Position numbers and translations under genes: made by a program
The notes under the pieces: model-generated
Database searches by the model: none
Told to the model about the DNA's origin: nothing
What the model saw: only the letters and a program-made list of their open reading frames with translations
Assembly: GCF_901709675.1 (NCBI RefSeq)
Contig: NC_051101.1
Coordinates: forward strand, 13,226,501-13,290,500
From: Syngnathus acus
Taxonomy: Eukaryota; Chordata; Actinopteri; Syngnathiformes; Syngnathidae
Direction of reading: 5' to 3'
DNA: 64,000 nucleotides
Shown here: positions 26,118-38,032 of the stretch, one piece after another
Layout: every line of letters begins with the position of its first letter
How positions within the stretch are numbered: the first letter of the stretch is position 1

Positions 26118-29100
26118 TTACACGTTCTTTTTGGACTCGCTGAACTTGCGTTTCTTCAGAGGTACCTCCTGACTGTTGGGGATGTTGTACTGGCGAACCT
26201 GATGGGAGAAGATTTGAACATGTGAGCTGACAGGCAGCGATAACACAAGTGAGGTTTTTTAAGAGCGTGCCACGCACGCACGCACGCGTGTTGTTAAGAA
26301 TGTGTCCTGCTTACCATATTTTTCTTGACAGGTGCTTGCTTCCTTGTGCTCATCGTTGCCTTTCTCTGTTGCTGACAGAAACATGCGGCACCGGGTTAGG
26401 ATCACTATAAATGACTTTACGAAAGGTCTTGCACGTCGAAATCTTGATCGACAGTCTTATGTCATCGGAAGAAACCACCCTGTCGTGGCTTTTGCATTCT
26501 ATTTTTGTACAGAAACCTTCTTGTCTTCCGCACATTTGTTTGTGCCTTTAATTCTTGAGACAGAAAATATTTTGACTTACCTTTGAGGTCTTCTGCTTTA
26601 ATTCTTACACACAATTTCTGAGGAGCCTTCATTTAAAATTCTTACTCCTAAAACGATATGCTCTTTTTTCCTCTTTGGCAAAAAAGTTTCTCTTTTTCTT
26701 TTTTATTGCGATTACTAGCGCAAATGAGCGAATGCAAGGATACACTAACCATGGTGTGTTGAATGACGCGTCCGCTCCTGGTGGTCATTGTGGACGTCTC
26801 CATGTCAGATGTTCTCTTCAGCACAACAGTCTCCATCTGAGAAGAACACTTCTTCTTACCGCCACTTTTGAATCCTACAATTGTGCATTTTTGTAGCTGC
26901 TTTTCATTCCCACTTTATGACGTATTTTTTAAATCTCATGTTGTGTCACTGCTGAGTTTAAGGTTTGAAATGTCCCACCCCCCTTTGATGAACTGATCTC
27001 GTATTTCTTGTCAAGCATCCTTTCATGAACAACAGTGTATGCGGTCGTGATGACAATGACGATGTCACGCTCACCCTTTCAACCTCACAAGTGTTCTCAT
27101 GGCAGGTCAGCTCAATCTCTTGTGCTGATGAAAAGGGGAAAAAACATAAACCAGTGTGAAGTCTTCTTTTTTTTTTTTTTTGCAACTTCCAAGGGAGCTG
27201 GTTGTTTTGGGGGCTAAATTTCATCCATTTTTGACACTTGCAAAAATGAGTGTATTCTTCGGGCATGACAACAGGATAGAACAATAATGTCATAATAATA
27301 ATAACAATAAAAACAGTCGGAGGGCTTTATGACCGCCTGTTGCTTTGGCCCTAATTAATAAGAAACACTAACAAGATTTTACCTTCATGGTCTATTTTGT
27401 CGTTTCGGGGCGTGTTGTCCACATGTTCACTGAGAGACTCCTACAGGTGGTGAGATTAGCAAACATACGATGTCATTTTTCGTTGACAGCAAGAGGCAAA
27501 ATGGCCGCCCACTAAGAGTGCCTGAGTAAAAAGTCACCTGTGACAGGCTCCCGTCACGTTTTAGCCGAAGGCACCATCTGTTTCTCTTTCTTGTGCTCTC
27601 CTCCACCTGTGGGCAGGAAGCACCAGATGTTACTGTCGGTCCCGGGCGGTGTGTGAACCGCTCTGGTTCCCAGCACTCACCGGCTCCAGCCTGTGTCTCT
27701 CGGTGACCATGTCCAACTTGAGCGAGTGGAAGGGCGTGGCCACCTCGCCCATCGTCAGACTCACCGGCTCCCGCTCAAACACCAGCATGTTGTCATCGGC
27801 ATCCTTGAAGCCCGGTGGCTGGTAGTCCTGCGGCGTAACTGAGCGCGCGGCGTTCCGATCAGAATTTAAAGGAGAGATCCATGCTAATTGCGAAGATAAT
27901 CTAAAAGAACCGGAGCCATTTACCATCATCATAGTAGGTCAGCGTCATATTCAGGAAAGCTTTGTTGGGCAGAGGGCCGAGGTTCTGCAGAAGCAGGTAG
28001 AGCTTCCTCACCAGCAGCATGCTGGCCTTCTTTGTGTTGCCAAAAGACACGGCAAGATCCTTGTTTTCATTGCTGATGGGAAAAGAGCTAGAATGAGCAG
28101 ACAGACAGGTGAGGTTGATTTTGGGTCATGTTGCTCTTCCAAAAAAAACACCTGGCAAAGTCCAACTGAGCCCCTTCTGTGTTGTACTGAATCCTGAATT
28201 GATAAAACTCGGTCACGTTCTGAAAAAGGAGACATGTCAGATGCGTTACAATCCTGTCAAGTGGTCAACGTCGTTTGTTGTGCCATCACCTTACCTGAGG
28301 GTTGTCGGGCTCTGACGAAACCTGCAAACGTGCCGGAAGTTGACGTAAAATCGCCATTGACATGACTTAATAATTTCACCGTCACAAAAAACAAACTTAC
28401 TGTGATAATGACGGTCTGCAGCTGGAGGGGAAAACAAATGAGATTTGGTATGATGCAAAATGTTAAAATGTGAACCAATTTAATTTCCATAATTATGTGA
28501 CAAAAGCCAAAGGATGAATATTGTTGAATGTGTCTTACATATTTCATCTGAATGGCATCAAAGCATCCCATAATCCTTTGGAGGGGAGCAGAAAGAGTCG
28601 TGAGCAGAGACATTCCGACATGCCTCTTGTTTGTAAGTGGAAAAATGCGGACATTTACCATTTGACAAGCTGACAGGCGCCGGGACAACTCCGTTCCTCT
28701 CTGAGGATCATCACTCTCTGATCTGTGGGAAGAAACTTGTTGATATAGACTGAAACTAAACACTTAATGAAACATTCATCGTTTTATTGCACCTTCTATT
28801 GACCGACCTTCAAAATATTTGATCCCGTAGGCTCCCTCAGGGAAAAGTCCTCGGAGGTACATGATGCCCGACACGCCTATGGCCAAAAGATTTTTGATGA
28901 CAGTGATAGACTGCTGCTCGGACACAACCTGATTGGGCATCAAGTGAGTGTTCTGCGGAACAAACACACACTTGTTTATTCACACAGAACCAACAGTGTG
29001 TATACAATACCCATATAGCTTTTATTATTCAATGGCATATAGATGTTATTATTTAATGGCTTCTTCTTAATAAACAAAAAAGCATCACATTTATGATTGA

Positions 29101-29206
29101 TTATAGATTTGGTTAAGTTACATCATTTAAACACATAACTGTTAAACATGAAGTCATTATTGATTACATTTACCTTAGATGTCCTTATTTGTTGTACACA
29201 TGTCAT
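26118..29206 (-). CDS. hormad1: HORMAD1, meiotic HORMA-domain axis protein
   Basis: Fifteen coding exons join without frame error into 367 residues: 29206-29174, 28952-28808, 28722-28659, 28575-28539, 28421-28401, 28321-28295, 28219-28152, 28072-27924, 27838-27681, 27606-27538, 27440-27383, 27124-27075, 26836-26750, 26371-26315, 26198-26118. The HORMA domain covers about residues 15-235 and includes [37 protein letters not shown] and [16 protein letters not shown], all close to mammalian HORMAD1. The tail has TRSGRVIQ, a repeated STRKQ element and a basic [10 protein letters not shown] end matching the C-terminal nuclear-localisation and closure-motif region. HORMAD1 binds unsynapsed meiotic chromosome axes and supports double-strand-break formation and synapsis checkpoints. 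A 5' UTR exon ends at 29442 and its partner acceptor precedes 29240. Length is near the family norm (human 394). Two adjacent coding exons are only 21 and 27 nt. Head-to-head with ensa. Confidence 0.93.
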
Positions 29207-29499
29207 ATTTTCAGCAAAACAGAACGTAAACAGAGATCTGGGGGAAAGAAACAAGATTTAATGAACAAACAGATTAGCTCATTACGTTGGTTTAGCAAAT
29301 TGAGCTAACACATGAGCTAACTAGTTACAACAGTAAACCGTTCTAAAACTCATTCAGCACTTGTGTATTTAGCTAATAAAATTGGACCCCCAAAATATTA
29401 CGAATATTAAAACGATTAATACGACGAAGGATGAACTTTACCTGGAGAAAAAGTTCTATTTGAAAATGGTTTTGACTCTGTGAGGAAACCGCAAAACAC

Positions 29500-30058
29500 A
29501 ACGGCAAATGTAACGTTTGATTGACAGGTAGCAAAAATTAACAAGTAGCCAATCAAGCAAGAGGGGCGTTGCTTTCTTCAGATACTGCAAGATAATGACA
29601 CTTAAAAATCACCCTCTCCCGTCATTACATTTTATTTGATGCGTTCATGAAATAGATAAGAACAATTTGTAATTCAAAGTGAATATCCATGATAGATTTT
29701 TGACATTCAAATCACATTTTGTTAAAGTGTTTAGCTGTTGAAGCAGCGTTGCGGAGGCGTCGCTTACAGATGTCAATGTCGCTAACCGATTGGACAAAAA
29801 GATGGTCGCCATTGTTGTCCGGGCAAGTGACGCTTTACCATTGGCTACTGTATGTGTCACTCACAGGTACGACACGCCCCTAAGAGTGATGTCATTTCTG
29901 AGCACGCCATTTTTGTTGGGGAGCAGTTCTGTCTCAGAAAGCGAGGATTAGATTGTGTACAGGTACGTCGAACTGAAGGTAGCTTTTATATATTTTTTTA
30001 AAAGCTTTTTGGCTTTTCTGGCCACCGGACCACCCGCTCGTCCCGCCACACTCACAGA
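29500..30058. promoter_or_regulatory. Bidirectional promoter region between hormad1 and ensa
   Basis: Divergent genes face each other across less than 600 bp between the hormad1 UTR exon (ending about 29500) and the ensa start codon at 30059. CCAAT boxes occur at 29549-29553 (direct) and at 29789-29793 and 29840-29844 (inverted), with GATGGTCGCCATT between the latter two. No TATA box is evident. Shared control of a meiotic and a housekeeping gene is inferred from layout. Confidence 0.55.
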
Positions 30059-31769
30059 ATGTCGTCAGAGAACCTGGACTCGGACACTCAGCTGGACTAC
30101 GAGGACGAAAAACAGGTGGGTTTGTGGTTGCTATCTATCTGTTGTGGGCTAACTTATCGCGTGCTAGGCTAGCCAGAAGAAGGCTGACGTCAAACTAGCA
30201 TAAACTTGTGTGACATCGGTGTCATAATAAGTGCTCCGTGTTGTTCAAACTGTGCTCATGTAACTACATGAAATGCTGTTTGTCCTGCTCCAAAGAGCTT
30301 CGTGCTTTTGCTGCGGCAACAGCATTGGCTGGTCTCGTGTAATTGACTGGGGAGCTGAAGCTAGTCAGGCCTCTTTGGGTCCTCTTGGATGAGTACTCAC
30401 AGGTTGTCTTAAAAGTTGTTTTTCTAAATGAAAAGCTCAGTGTTGCTTCACGAGCCTCAAGCGTCAACTGCTGACCTACGTCGACAAAACAATGGAAATG
30501 GGAGAGATAAAAAGTGAATGTCATGCTGGTGACGTCTTATTATTGACAATGAATCCAATGCAAAAGCAGTTTGAGCATCAATGCAACATCGCTGAGATCC
30601 AGTTTAACGTTCATGCACTAGTAGGACTACTTTTTGTAGAATAACCTTCTACATGTGTGACATGTTTGTCTATATCTGTAGACTGTGCTTTTAGTGTTGT
30701 CATCTGCAGGCTGCTAGAGCATGTCACTAGTTACTAGTGTGTATTTGACCTTTGTCCTACTAGTGACTAGTAGGACACAGGTCACAATTCGTGCACAGTT
30801 TTCCCTCACTAGTAGCATGTGGTTGTCCTACTAGTGTGCAGAAAATCAGTTAGGTCCAGAAGTATCCGGACAGTCTTTTTCTTTTGCTTTCTTTCTCTTT
30901 GCAGTGTGACCTACTTGGTTTCAAACAGCTAAACACCACATTGTATATGCTAAAATAATAGAGCAAAATCTCTTCCAGATCTAGGTGTGTCCCGCTGGCC
31001 CCAGGTGACTAGCGGCGCTTAAAACCCGTCGCTTATCAGACTTGTTTGTCTTGTGCGACGGCTGCTTAAACCATTCGTTTTGTTCACTAAAACCATGGTT
31101 GCATTATAAACTGGAAAACAGTGTCAAGTAGGTCAATGCGGCTTAAGACGTACTATAAACAGTACACGGGGCCGTCACACACAACAGAAACTTTGTCGTT
31201 ATCATATGTGACAACATATGTGATGATGACATCACCGCCTTATCATTTCATTGCGTCACCCAATGAGAATTGATAAGGCCTGGTTCCGGTCCCGTCTGGA
31301 TCTGCTGTTTGCGAGAAGTCTCCCCGTTTCCTCCGTGTTGACAGAAACGTGCGTTGATAAGGATGCCAACTTGTTCCCACAGGACTCCCAGGAGAAGAAC
31401 GCCAACCCGGTGAAGGCCGAGGAGGCCAAGCTGAAGGCCAAGTATCCCGGTCTGGGTCAGCGGCCCGGCGGCTCCGACTTCCTCATGAAGCGGCTGCAGA
31501 AAGGGGTATGACGCATCGCTTGCGTAACACAGATGTGTCTTTCCATGCTCATTTTATTGGAAAGTGCTAATATGGCCGACTTCTCTCTCGCCGCACAGCA
31601 AAAGTACTTTGACTCGGGCGACTACAACATGGCCAAAGCCAAGATGAAGAACAAGCAGCTTCCCGTGGCAGGGCCCGACAAGAACCTGGTGACCGGCGAC
31701 CACATCCCCACGCCGCAAGACCTGCCGCAGAGGAAGTCGTCCTTGGTGACCAGCAAGCTCGCCGGCTAG
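30059..31769 (+). CDS. ensa: Alpha-endosulfine, PP2A-B55 inhibitor
   Basis: Three exons, 30059-30115, 31383-31505 and 31599-31769, all joined in phase 0, encode 116 residues. Residues from about 32 onward ([19 protein letters not shown] and the following stretch) are nearly identical to [20 protein letters not shown] contains the Greatwall site (Ser in FDSGDY), whose phosphorylation makes the protein an inhibitor of PP2A-B55 at mitotic entry. RKSSLV near the C-terminus is the PKA site. DKNLVTGDH and [11 protein letters not shown] favour ENSA over ARPP19, although the protein ends at KLAG like ARPP19 and lacks the short human ENSA tail. The first exon ([19 protein letters not shown]) is divergent, as usual for this family. 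Cytosolic. AATAAA at 34317-34322 is a possible distal polyadenylation signal. Confidence 0.95.
30615..30845. repeat. ACTAGT-rich dispersed repeat in ensa intron 1
   Basis: Many ACTAGT and GTAGGAC words, including a perfect inverted repeat at 30754-30776 (GTCCTACTAGT, one spacer base, ACTAGTAGGAC). Related word clusters occur near 1390-1560 and 33590-33672. Probably a decayed interspersed repeat; family not identified. Confidence 0.5.
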
Positions 31770-34700
31770 CCTTCGCCATCGCACCTGGAGAACCCCCCCA
31801 CCCACCCCCCTCCCAGCCTCACCTGTACCCCCACCCATGTCGTCCACCCCCCCCTACTTCCCTTGTCATCCGCAGGCAACATCCAGGCAGACTTGTTGTG
31901 TGACATGCTAGTTTGTGGGGTGGAAGGAGGCGTCGTCCTCTTCTGTCCTCTCCTGAGCACAGCGCCCCCTACTGTGCACAGCGCTCCACCTCTTTGTCTT
32001 GGCCGTCCGTGTTCCAAGATGGTTGCCATCGGCAGGTGTGTGGCTTGGCCGGGGACATTGTGCACTTTTGTATTTTGGTGATTGATGTGCGTCGGCGACT
32101 GAGGAGCCCACCTTCACGCTCCAGGATGCGGTGCGGGGTTCGAACGTGCGCACGTCCTTACTTGCTCGTATACCAAATTTGCGATGCGATGGGAGTTCAC
32201 GTTGCTTTACTTGTTGTTCCCTCGGAAAAACACGCTGCATGATTGTATCCGACGAGAAATCCTAACAGGAGGGGCGGGGGACCATCTTCACTTTTTTTTT
32301 TTTTGTCTTTTGCTGTCCGGACAATCCACAGCGCCTTCCGGTCGCTGAACTTTATCTGACTTCTGCTTTTTGCGAGCAAGCACCGTTGCACTGGCCGCAT
32401 GCTCTTCGCAGTCGTGCTCACACAGGCATGCCTTTGTGCAGTTCAAGTTGTGCGCTTTGAGCAGGAAATTGCGCTGCAGAGTGGCAGGAAGAGTGTGGGT
32501 TCTTTTTTTTTTTTTAATCCATCCTGACAGACTTTCTCTCTTGGAGACACTGGTGGCCAATCGTGCTTGTGTGCTTCATCACTTTGGTTACAGCAACATC
32601 CACACATCTTGAAATAACACATGAAATATCATTGGGCTCCAGTAAACAACTCTGTTAATATTTCAGATTTCGTACGGGAAGCCAATTGAGAATTTATTTG
32701 ATCTCCTCGATGTCCATCTTAGTACACGCTTGAGCCACACTAGTTAGACAAGTCAGCACAATGGCAGACTTTTTTTTAACTACCAGTATCGATTTGAATC
32801 GGAAAATAATTTACAATTTTAAATGAATCAAATTGTTACGTTTTAAAATGTACTGTCCTCGAATCGCACCACAGCCCATATAAGCGGGATCCCATATTGC
32901 TTCTTTGAATTGAATTCACTTGTGTCCTAGGCATTACCTACAATAATTGCAATATTATAGATAATATTATCGACATGTCTTTGAAAATCACAATGTCCCT
33001 TCACCGCTGTGATGTTTGTTAAAACGGCAAAAGAGGATACTGGATATTGAGGATTTCGAATAAAAGCTCCAACTACTTTCCATAATCTGTAGCGTGTCCG
33101 TAACCTGATAAGAAACAAGGTTGGCTTCTTTTTCTAAAAGTAGGCCGTGGCGTTCCCGCGGGGATTCGCTCACACGCCTACTCTGAGCAGAATCCATAGA
33201 CGTGTCGTGACGCATCGGAGACGCCTCAAGCATGTCAGAGCGCTTTGCGTCTCTGACAAAGCTTGACTTAAAATGTGCTCGACGATGAGGGCGAAGGAAG
33301 GCACGTTGTATTTGGAAAGCCGTTTGAGCAGTTATGCAAATATTTGGCTCAATGTTACCAGTACACTCTTGTTTGTTTCTAGCTAGCTAGCATCACTTCA
33401 TCGGTTATCAGGCCATACATATCAAATCAAAACACGGCAATACCGCCACCTAGAAAGTTCTGTTGGTCTTGAATGTTACAGACAAGTCTCTTTTCAATGC
33501 CCTCGTTTTGAAAAACGTACGTTACGACTATATACGTCATTGGGAGTAAACAGTCGGAATCCAGTTGACCAACAGAAAGGAGTCCAATTATGTCACTATT
33601 AGTACTAGTAGCACACAGTTGTCAACTAGTACACAGTTTTGCCTCAATAGTAACACATCCTACTCGTGCCCAGAGAAAATTGCAAGATGGCTATCAAGGC
33701 TATCAAATCCATGTTAAAACGGCTCCCCGTACAAAGTCAGCCTGCTCGTTTCTCTATCTTTGTGTGAATATGTAAATAGACTCGTGTGAATGTGCGCACG
33801 TATGTATGTGATTCAACGGCACCTCAGCTATTAGAAGAGGCTGCATCGTGTCGAAATGCAGCCGATTCAGGCAAATTTGCCAATTTGCTCTGCGGCGCCG
33901 TCGCCTCTCTGAAACATGTGGAATTGACCTCAACGCCAACTTAACATCTCGCTGTTGCGTTGAAGAGAAATTGCGGGCGATGAGCGGCAACGACGAGGTC
34001 GCCTTTAAGTCGCGGGGCCGAATGTAAACGTGACGGCCAACGAGCATCACCTTCATCTCAGTTTTTGTGCTCTCCTCTCCTCTCACAAGTATATACAGTA
34101 TATATATATTTCACCCTGGCCTGGCATCGCTGCAGGGAAACCAGAGGCCTCCATGCGTGAAGGACAAACATATTACTTAAAAAAAAAAAGAAAGGGTTTA
34201 CATGACAGGAGAACTTGTGGGTAACACTGGAAGAAGAACTTCTTCACAGAGTGCTCGGAATGTTGATTTTTGGTGGGGAATCGCAGAGAGAGGTTTTTTT
34301 TTTTGCCAGTATTTGAAATAAAATTTTACATTTATAAATCGACTTGGTTTTTGTTCACATCACTTGACATAAATTCAAATATATTTACGGTGCTAAATTA
34401 CTTATGGAACAAGTTAAGAACACAAAACTAATCTAACATGCATTACTTTGTTTTTAAACTTAACGAATTAATTAATTTATTTTACATAAAGTACATGTAC
34501 AGTGGGGATTTTAAAAAAATCAATAGATGCTTCTCCATTCATGACCTATAACCTGCACATTTCTTTCTAGACTTCTCGAGAAGGTAAAAATGAACTGAGA
34601 TCATGTGATAGTTGTTGCCACTATCAACCACTGGGGGGAAGCAAAACCTAATTTCCAAAGTGTTAGTCACTAACCGCAGACGGGAAAAATGAATGGAATG

Positions 34701-35200
34701 TTTTTATTTGCAAAAAGGGAACAGTCCGTCCTGTGCTGTCTTTAGTTTAGTCACGTTGCCATGACAAAGCCCAGTGTTGTCCAAAAAACATATGTAAAGA
34801 TTCTACTGTAACACATTAAGATTTTTTTTTTGTTTTTTTATTGAATCATTGCACAAATAGTATCAAGTACGGACGGGACAGTACATTTTAAAAAGGTCCG
34901 AAAGTGTATAAATGTCTAGTGTCAAATGTAATGCAAATTGAAAAAATAGAAGAAAAAGATTGATTGTACAGAATGTGTTCGACAGGAGTTTTATTTCAAG
35001 TACGTATGACTTTTTTTGTCCCAAACAGCCTAAATTTAATGCCCAAAATCAATCATTCAATAGCTCACAACTTTACTGTAAATTACAGTACACTATAAAC
35101 TAACAGAGAAAAAATTCCATGAATGTTGTTAATTTGTCTTAGTATGAATCATCAAAAGAGTCAAAGTATGTACATTCAGTTCTTCTTCTTCTTCTTTTTT
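31770..35200. other. ensa 3' UTR and intergenic DNA before mcl1
   Basis: No coding exon was recognised. The first part is C-rich and probably 3' UTR of ensa, with AATAAA at 34317. A third ACTAGT-rich cluster lies at about 33590-33672. The remainder is AT-rich with short homopolymers. Confidence 0.5.
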
Positions 35201-35208
35201 TTTTAAAC

Positions 35209-35302
35209 TGACGTCACAATGACGCAGCCACGTGTTTATATAAAGCCCATTGGCTCACTCCACCTTCTGCCTTTCGACATCAAGGCAGATATGGCAGAGT
35301 AA
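35209..35302 (+). promoter_or_regulatory. mcl1 core promoter with CRE, E-box and TATA box, and a minimal upstream ORF
   Basis: TGACGTCA (35209-35216), CACGTG (35229-35234) and TATATAAA (35237-35244) are stacked within 36 bp, about 150 bp before the mcl1 ATG, which predicts initiation near 35270. In the predicted leader, ATG GCA GAG TAA at 35291-35302 is a three-codon upstream ORF. A CRE and E-box at a TATA promoter suit a short-lived, signal-induced survival gene; activity is inference. Confidence 0.6.
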
Positions 35303-35389
35303 CTCGAAGTAATACTAGCTTTTGTTCAACTAGGTTACTTTTACCCCGCACTTAACGCGAGAAACCAAGAAGAAAAAGCAACCCTCAAG

Positions 35390-36924
35390 ATGAATATGAT
35401 GCAGACCACGAGACGCGTTATGAGTTACATGTTTCCACAAAATGGAGTCGTGGACGGCTCGGTGCACTGCGGCTCTCCCCCCGTTGCCACTGCTGCTGCG
35501 GCGACCTTGGACCCAGTAAACGGCAACAGCGCGGCCGCTAAGCAGCGACCGAGCGCCCTAGAATTAGTCTCTAAGGGCACCTTAGCCACCATGAACCTCC
35601 ACAACCACAGCAGCGACGTGGAAGGCAGCGACGGTTCACCGCCGGATACGCCGGACTCCCAGGAGCCTCCCAACGGCAACTACCGCGAAGACGCGATGGA
35701 CTCCGAGACCAAGACCCTCATTAGCCGCTTCCTTACAGACTTTACCGGCCTGTCGAAGGCTCGTTGGAACGAAAGCAAGGCGCATTCTACCATGAAAAGA
35801 GTCGTGGCGAGCGTTTTGGAAAAGCACAAGTACAAATACAATGGTGAGTGGCTGTTTGTTTTTCTGGCTTTTTGGGCGTACGTTTAGTACGTGATGTGAG
35901 TCAGTTACTCGGTCGCCATTTTTTCCACACAACCAGGAAATGTCTACGTGCCTTCTTCTCTAACGTATTGTTTTCCAACGTGGGATTGAGTCTCAAATTT
36001 GACTTCCTAATCATTTGAATAGCATTCAAAGGCAACGAACATTGTTTACACATCACTTTTAGTAGCTTGTTCCAACCAAGCATCAAGTACAAAGTCACTC
36101 AAAAAGGCAAGAATGAAAAGAGCACACTTCCAGAAATAAATGTAAGTGGGGGAAAAAAAATACAATCTTGTAAACTAGACTTTGTATTTACTAAAGGTGT
36201 TGTCGACAAACATTTAAATGTCCCTCTGAGGCTTATGGGTGAGACATAGTTCTACAAGTGAGCAGTTTTAACTTGAAGGCAAAAAGCACTACAATAAGGT
36301 AACTGGGCTTTTTTTTTTTTAAATTTGCCCTTTTATTTACTCAAGGTAGCATGACCTGAATATTTCAGTGAATTTCCCTGAAGCACATTTGTGTTAACCA
36401 GACTTTTCCCCCCTCAAGGTATCGTCAACAAATTGTCTCTGGACGACCGAGGGGACGATGTGGGTTTTGTCAGTGAGGTGGCCAAGAGCCTGTTTTCGGA
36501 CGGAACCACCAACTGGGGTCGTGTGGCCAGCCTGGTGGCCTTTGGGGCCGCCGTGTCCCAGTACCTGAAGGAAAAGGGCCAGGCCCACTGTGTGGAGGCC
36601 GTGGCCGAGGAGATCTCTTCGTATCTGCTGTCGCACCAGCGCAACTGGCTGGTGAATAACAACTCTTGGGTAAGTTAGTGAGTCATGGCTGACTGTAAAG
36701 CGATTGTGTAACACGGCAAAGTCGACGTGTCAAGCAGCCTGTGCACTCCACAAGCAGCGAGTGTAATTTTTTTTTTCCTTTTTTTTTTTTTTTCTTTTGC
36801 TCTTCAGGATGGCTTTGTAGAATTCTTCCGGGAAGCCGATCCTGAGTCAACAATGAGGAACACTTTAATGGCATTTGCTGGAGTGGCTGGCATCGGTGCC
36901 ACATTGGCCCTGTTGATCAGGTGA
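35390..36924 (+). CDS. mcl1: Mcl-1, anti-apoptotic BCL2-family protein
   Basis: Exons 35390-35843, 36419-36669 and 36808-36924 (phases 1 and 0) encode 273 residues. The N-terminus is long, disordered and rich in Ser, Pro and acidic residues (GSDGSPPDTPDSQEPP), matching the PEST-type region that makes Mcl-1 unstable. Then come the BH3-region helix (TMKRVVASVLEKHKYKYNG, about 134-152), BH1 (SLFSDGTTNWGRVASLVAFG), BH2 (NSWDGFVEFFREAD) and a C-terminal membrane anchor (LMAFAGVAGIGATLALLIR). Mcl-1 holds BAK and BH3-only proteins at the mitochondrial outer membrane. The first of three nearby Met codons was taken as start. The three-exon layout matches MCL1. Teleosts can carry two copies (a and b); I could not decide which. 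AATAAA at 37622 ends a plausible 0.7-kb 3' UTR. Confidence 0.95.
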
Positions 36925-38012
36925 ATTTGTTGGACTCTTAAAAGACTGTTTTTGAAACAACATTGATGCTGGAACATGTACAAGCAACGTCCACGTTCCC
37001 CTTGGACACGAAAAGATGGAAATTAAGTCGCCGTTTATGACAGCTGAGCGGTCCGACCTACGATTTAGTGTTTTCTCCGACGCGTCCCAACGGGTTGACT
37101 TCGTCCAGCAATTAGCAAATATTTAATTTACAAAGAAATTTATTTTTTCTAATAGATGTAAAATATATTTCACGCAAACTTTTGATTTTGTGCTTGTTTT
37201 TTTTTTTGGATTGAGTTAAATTTGCGGGTTGAAGACGTTTTAACTGCACCCATAGTTGTAAGAATTTGTAGCAGAAAGCACCCGCCACATCTTCCGTGCA
37301 CGGCAAAACGACGATGAAACTCATAAGTCTCATTCCGGAACAATCCAGCATTGTGAGTGGAGCTCGGAACATTTGCATCGGTGTCGCTCGGCGGTTCCCC
37401 TCACGTCAGATCAGCGCCAAGAACCGAAGCACAGCAGAACTTTGGGAAGTACGGTGCCCTGGAAACTTTTGAGTCTCGCGCAAGAACATTGTTAAGGACT
37501 GAGTTCAAAGAGCGTTAACAAAAACAAAATCTTGAAGACGATGGGTCTTGGGCAATGGCGCTGGCACGTGTTCACCTGTAAGCCATCAGGAGAATGTGGA
37601 GGTGGAAAAGTTGGTTTAGTTAATAAAAACAAAAAGGAACATAAAATGCTTTTGTTGATTCTGTCTTTCTGTTTGAGGACTTTTTGTAAATGAAGAAGTT
37701 AAGTTTTTTTTTGTTTTGTTTTTGCCCACAAACCACTTCCGCTCTACTTCCCATTTATCACCACAGCACAGTTTCTTAGAAATAACACTCCCCCGCCCGC
37801 CCGCACCCCATATCCGTCAGAATTATATAACGGCTCCATTAGACACGACAATGCGGCCAATATATCTGCCCAGGAGCGTCGTCGTGTTTGTTCAAATCCT
37901 CACGGTTGTCCAGGGTTGCAACCCAAGCACACTTAGGAGAAGGAAGTCTGTGTTCTCCATGGTGATGATCAGTGATGTCGGCTGCCGTGCAGCAGCCTGA
38001 AGGGAATTAATT

Positions 38013-38032
38013 GGGGGGGGGGGGGGGGGGGG
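38013..38032. repeat. Poly-G tract, 20 nt
   Basis: An uninterrupted G run; length likely unreliable in assembly. Confidence 0.95.

Noticed and set aside
31251-31382. Possible alternative upstream coding for ensa exon 2
   Set aside because: The open frame continues into the intron, but a clear acceptor (CCCACAG) precedes 31383 and exon 1 joins in phase; no start with family-like sequence is present.
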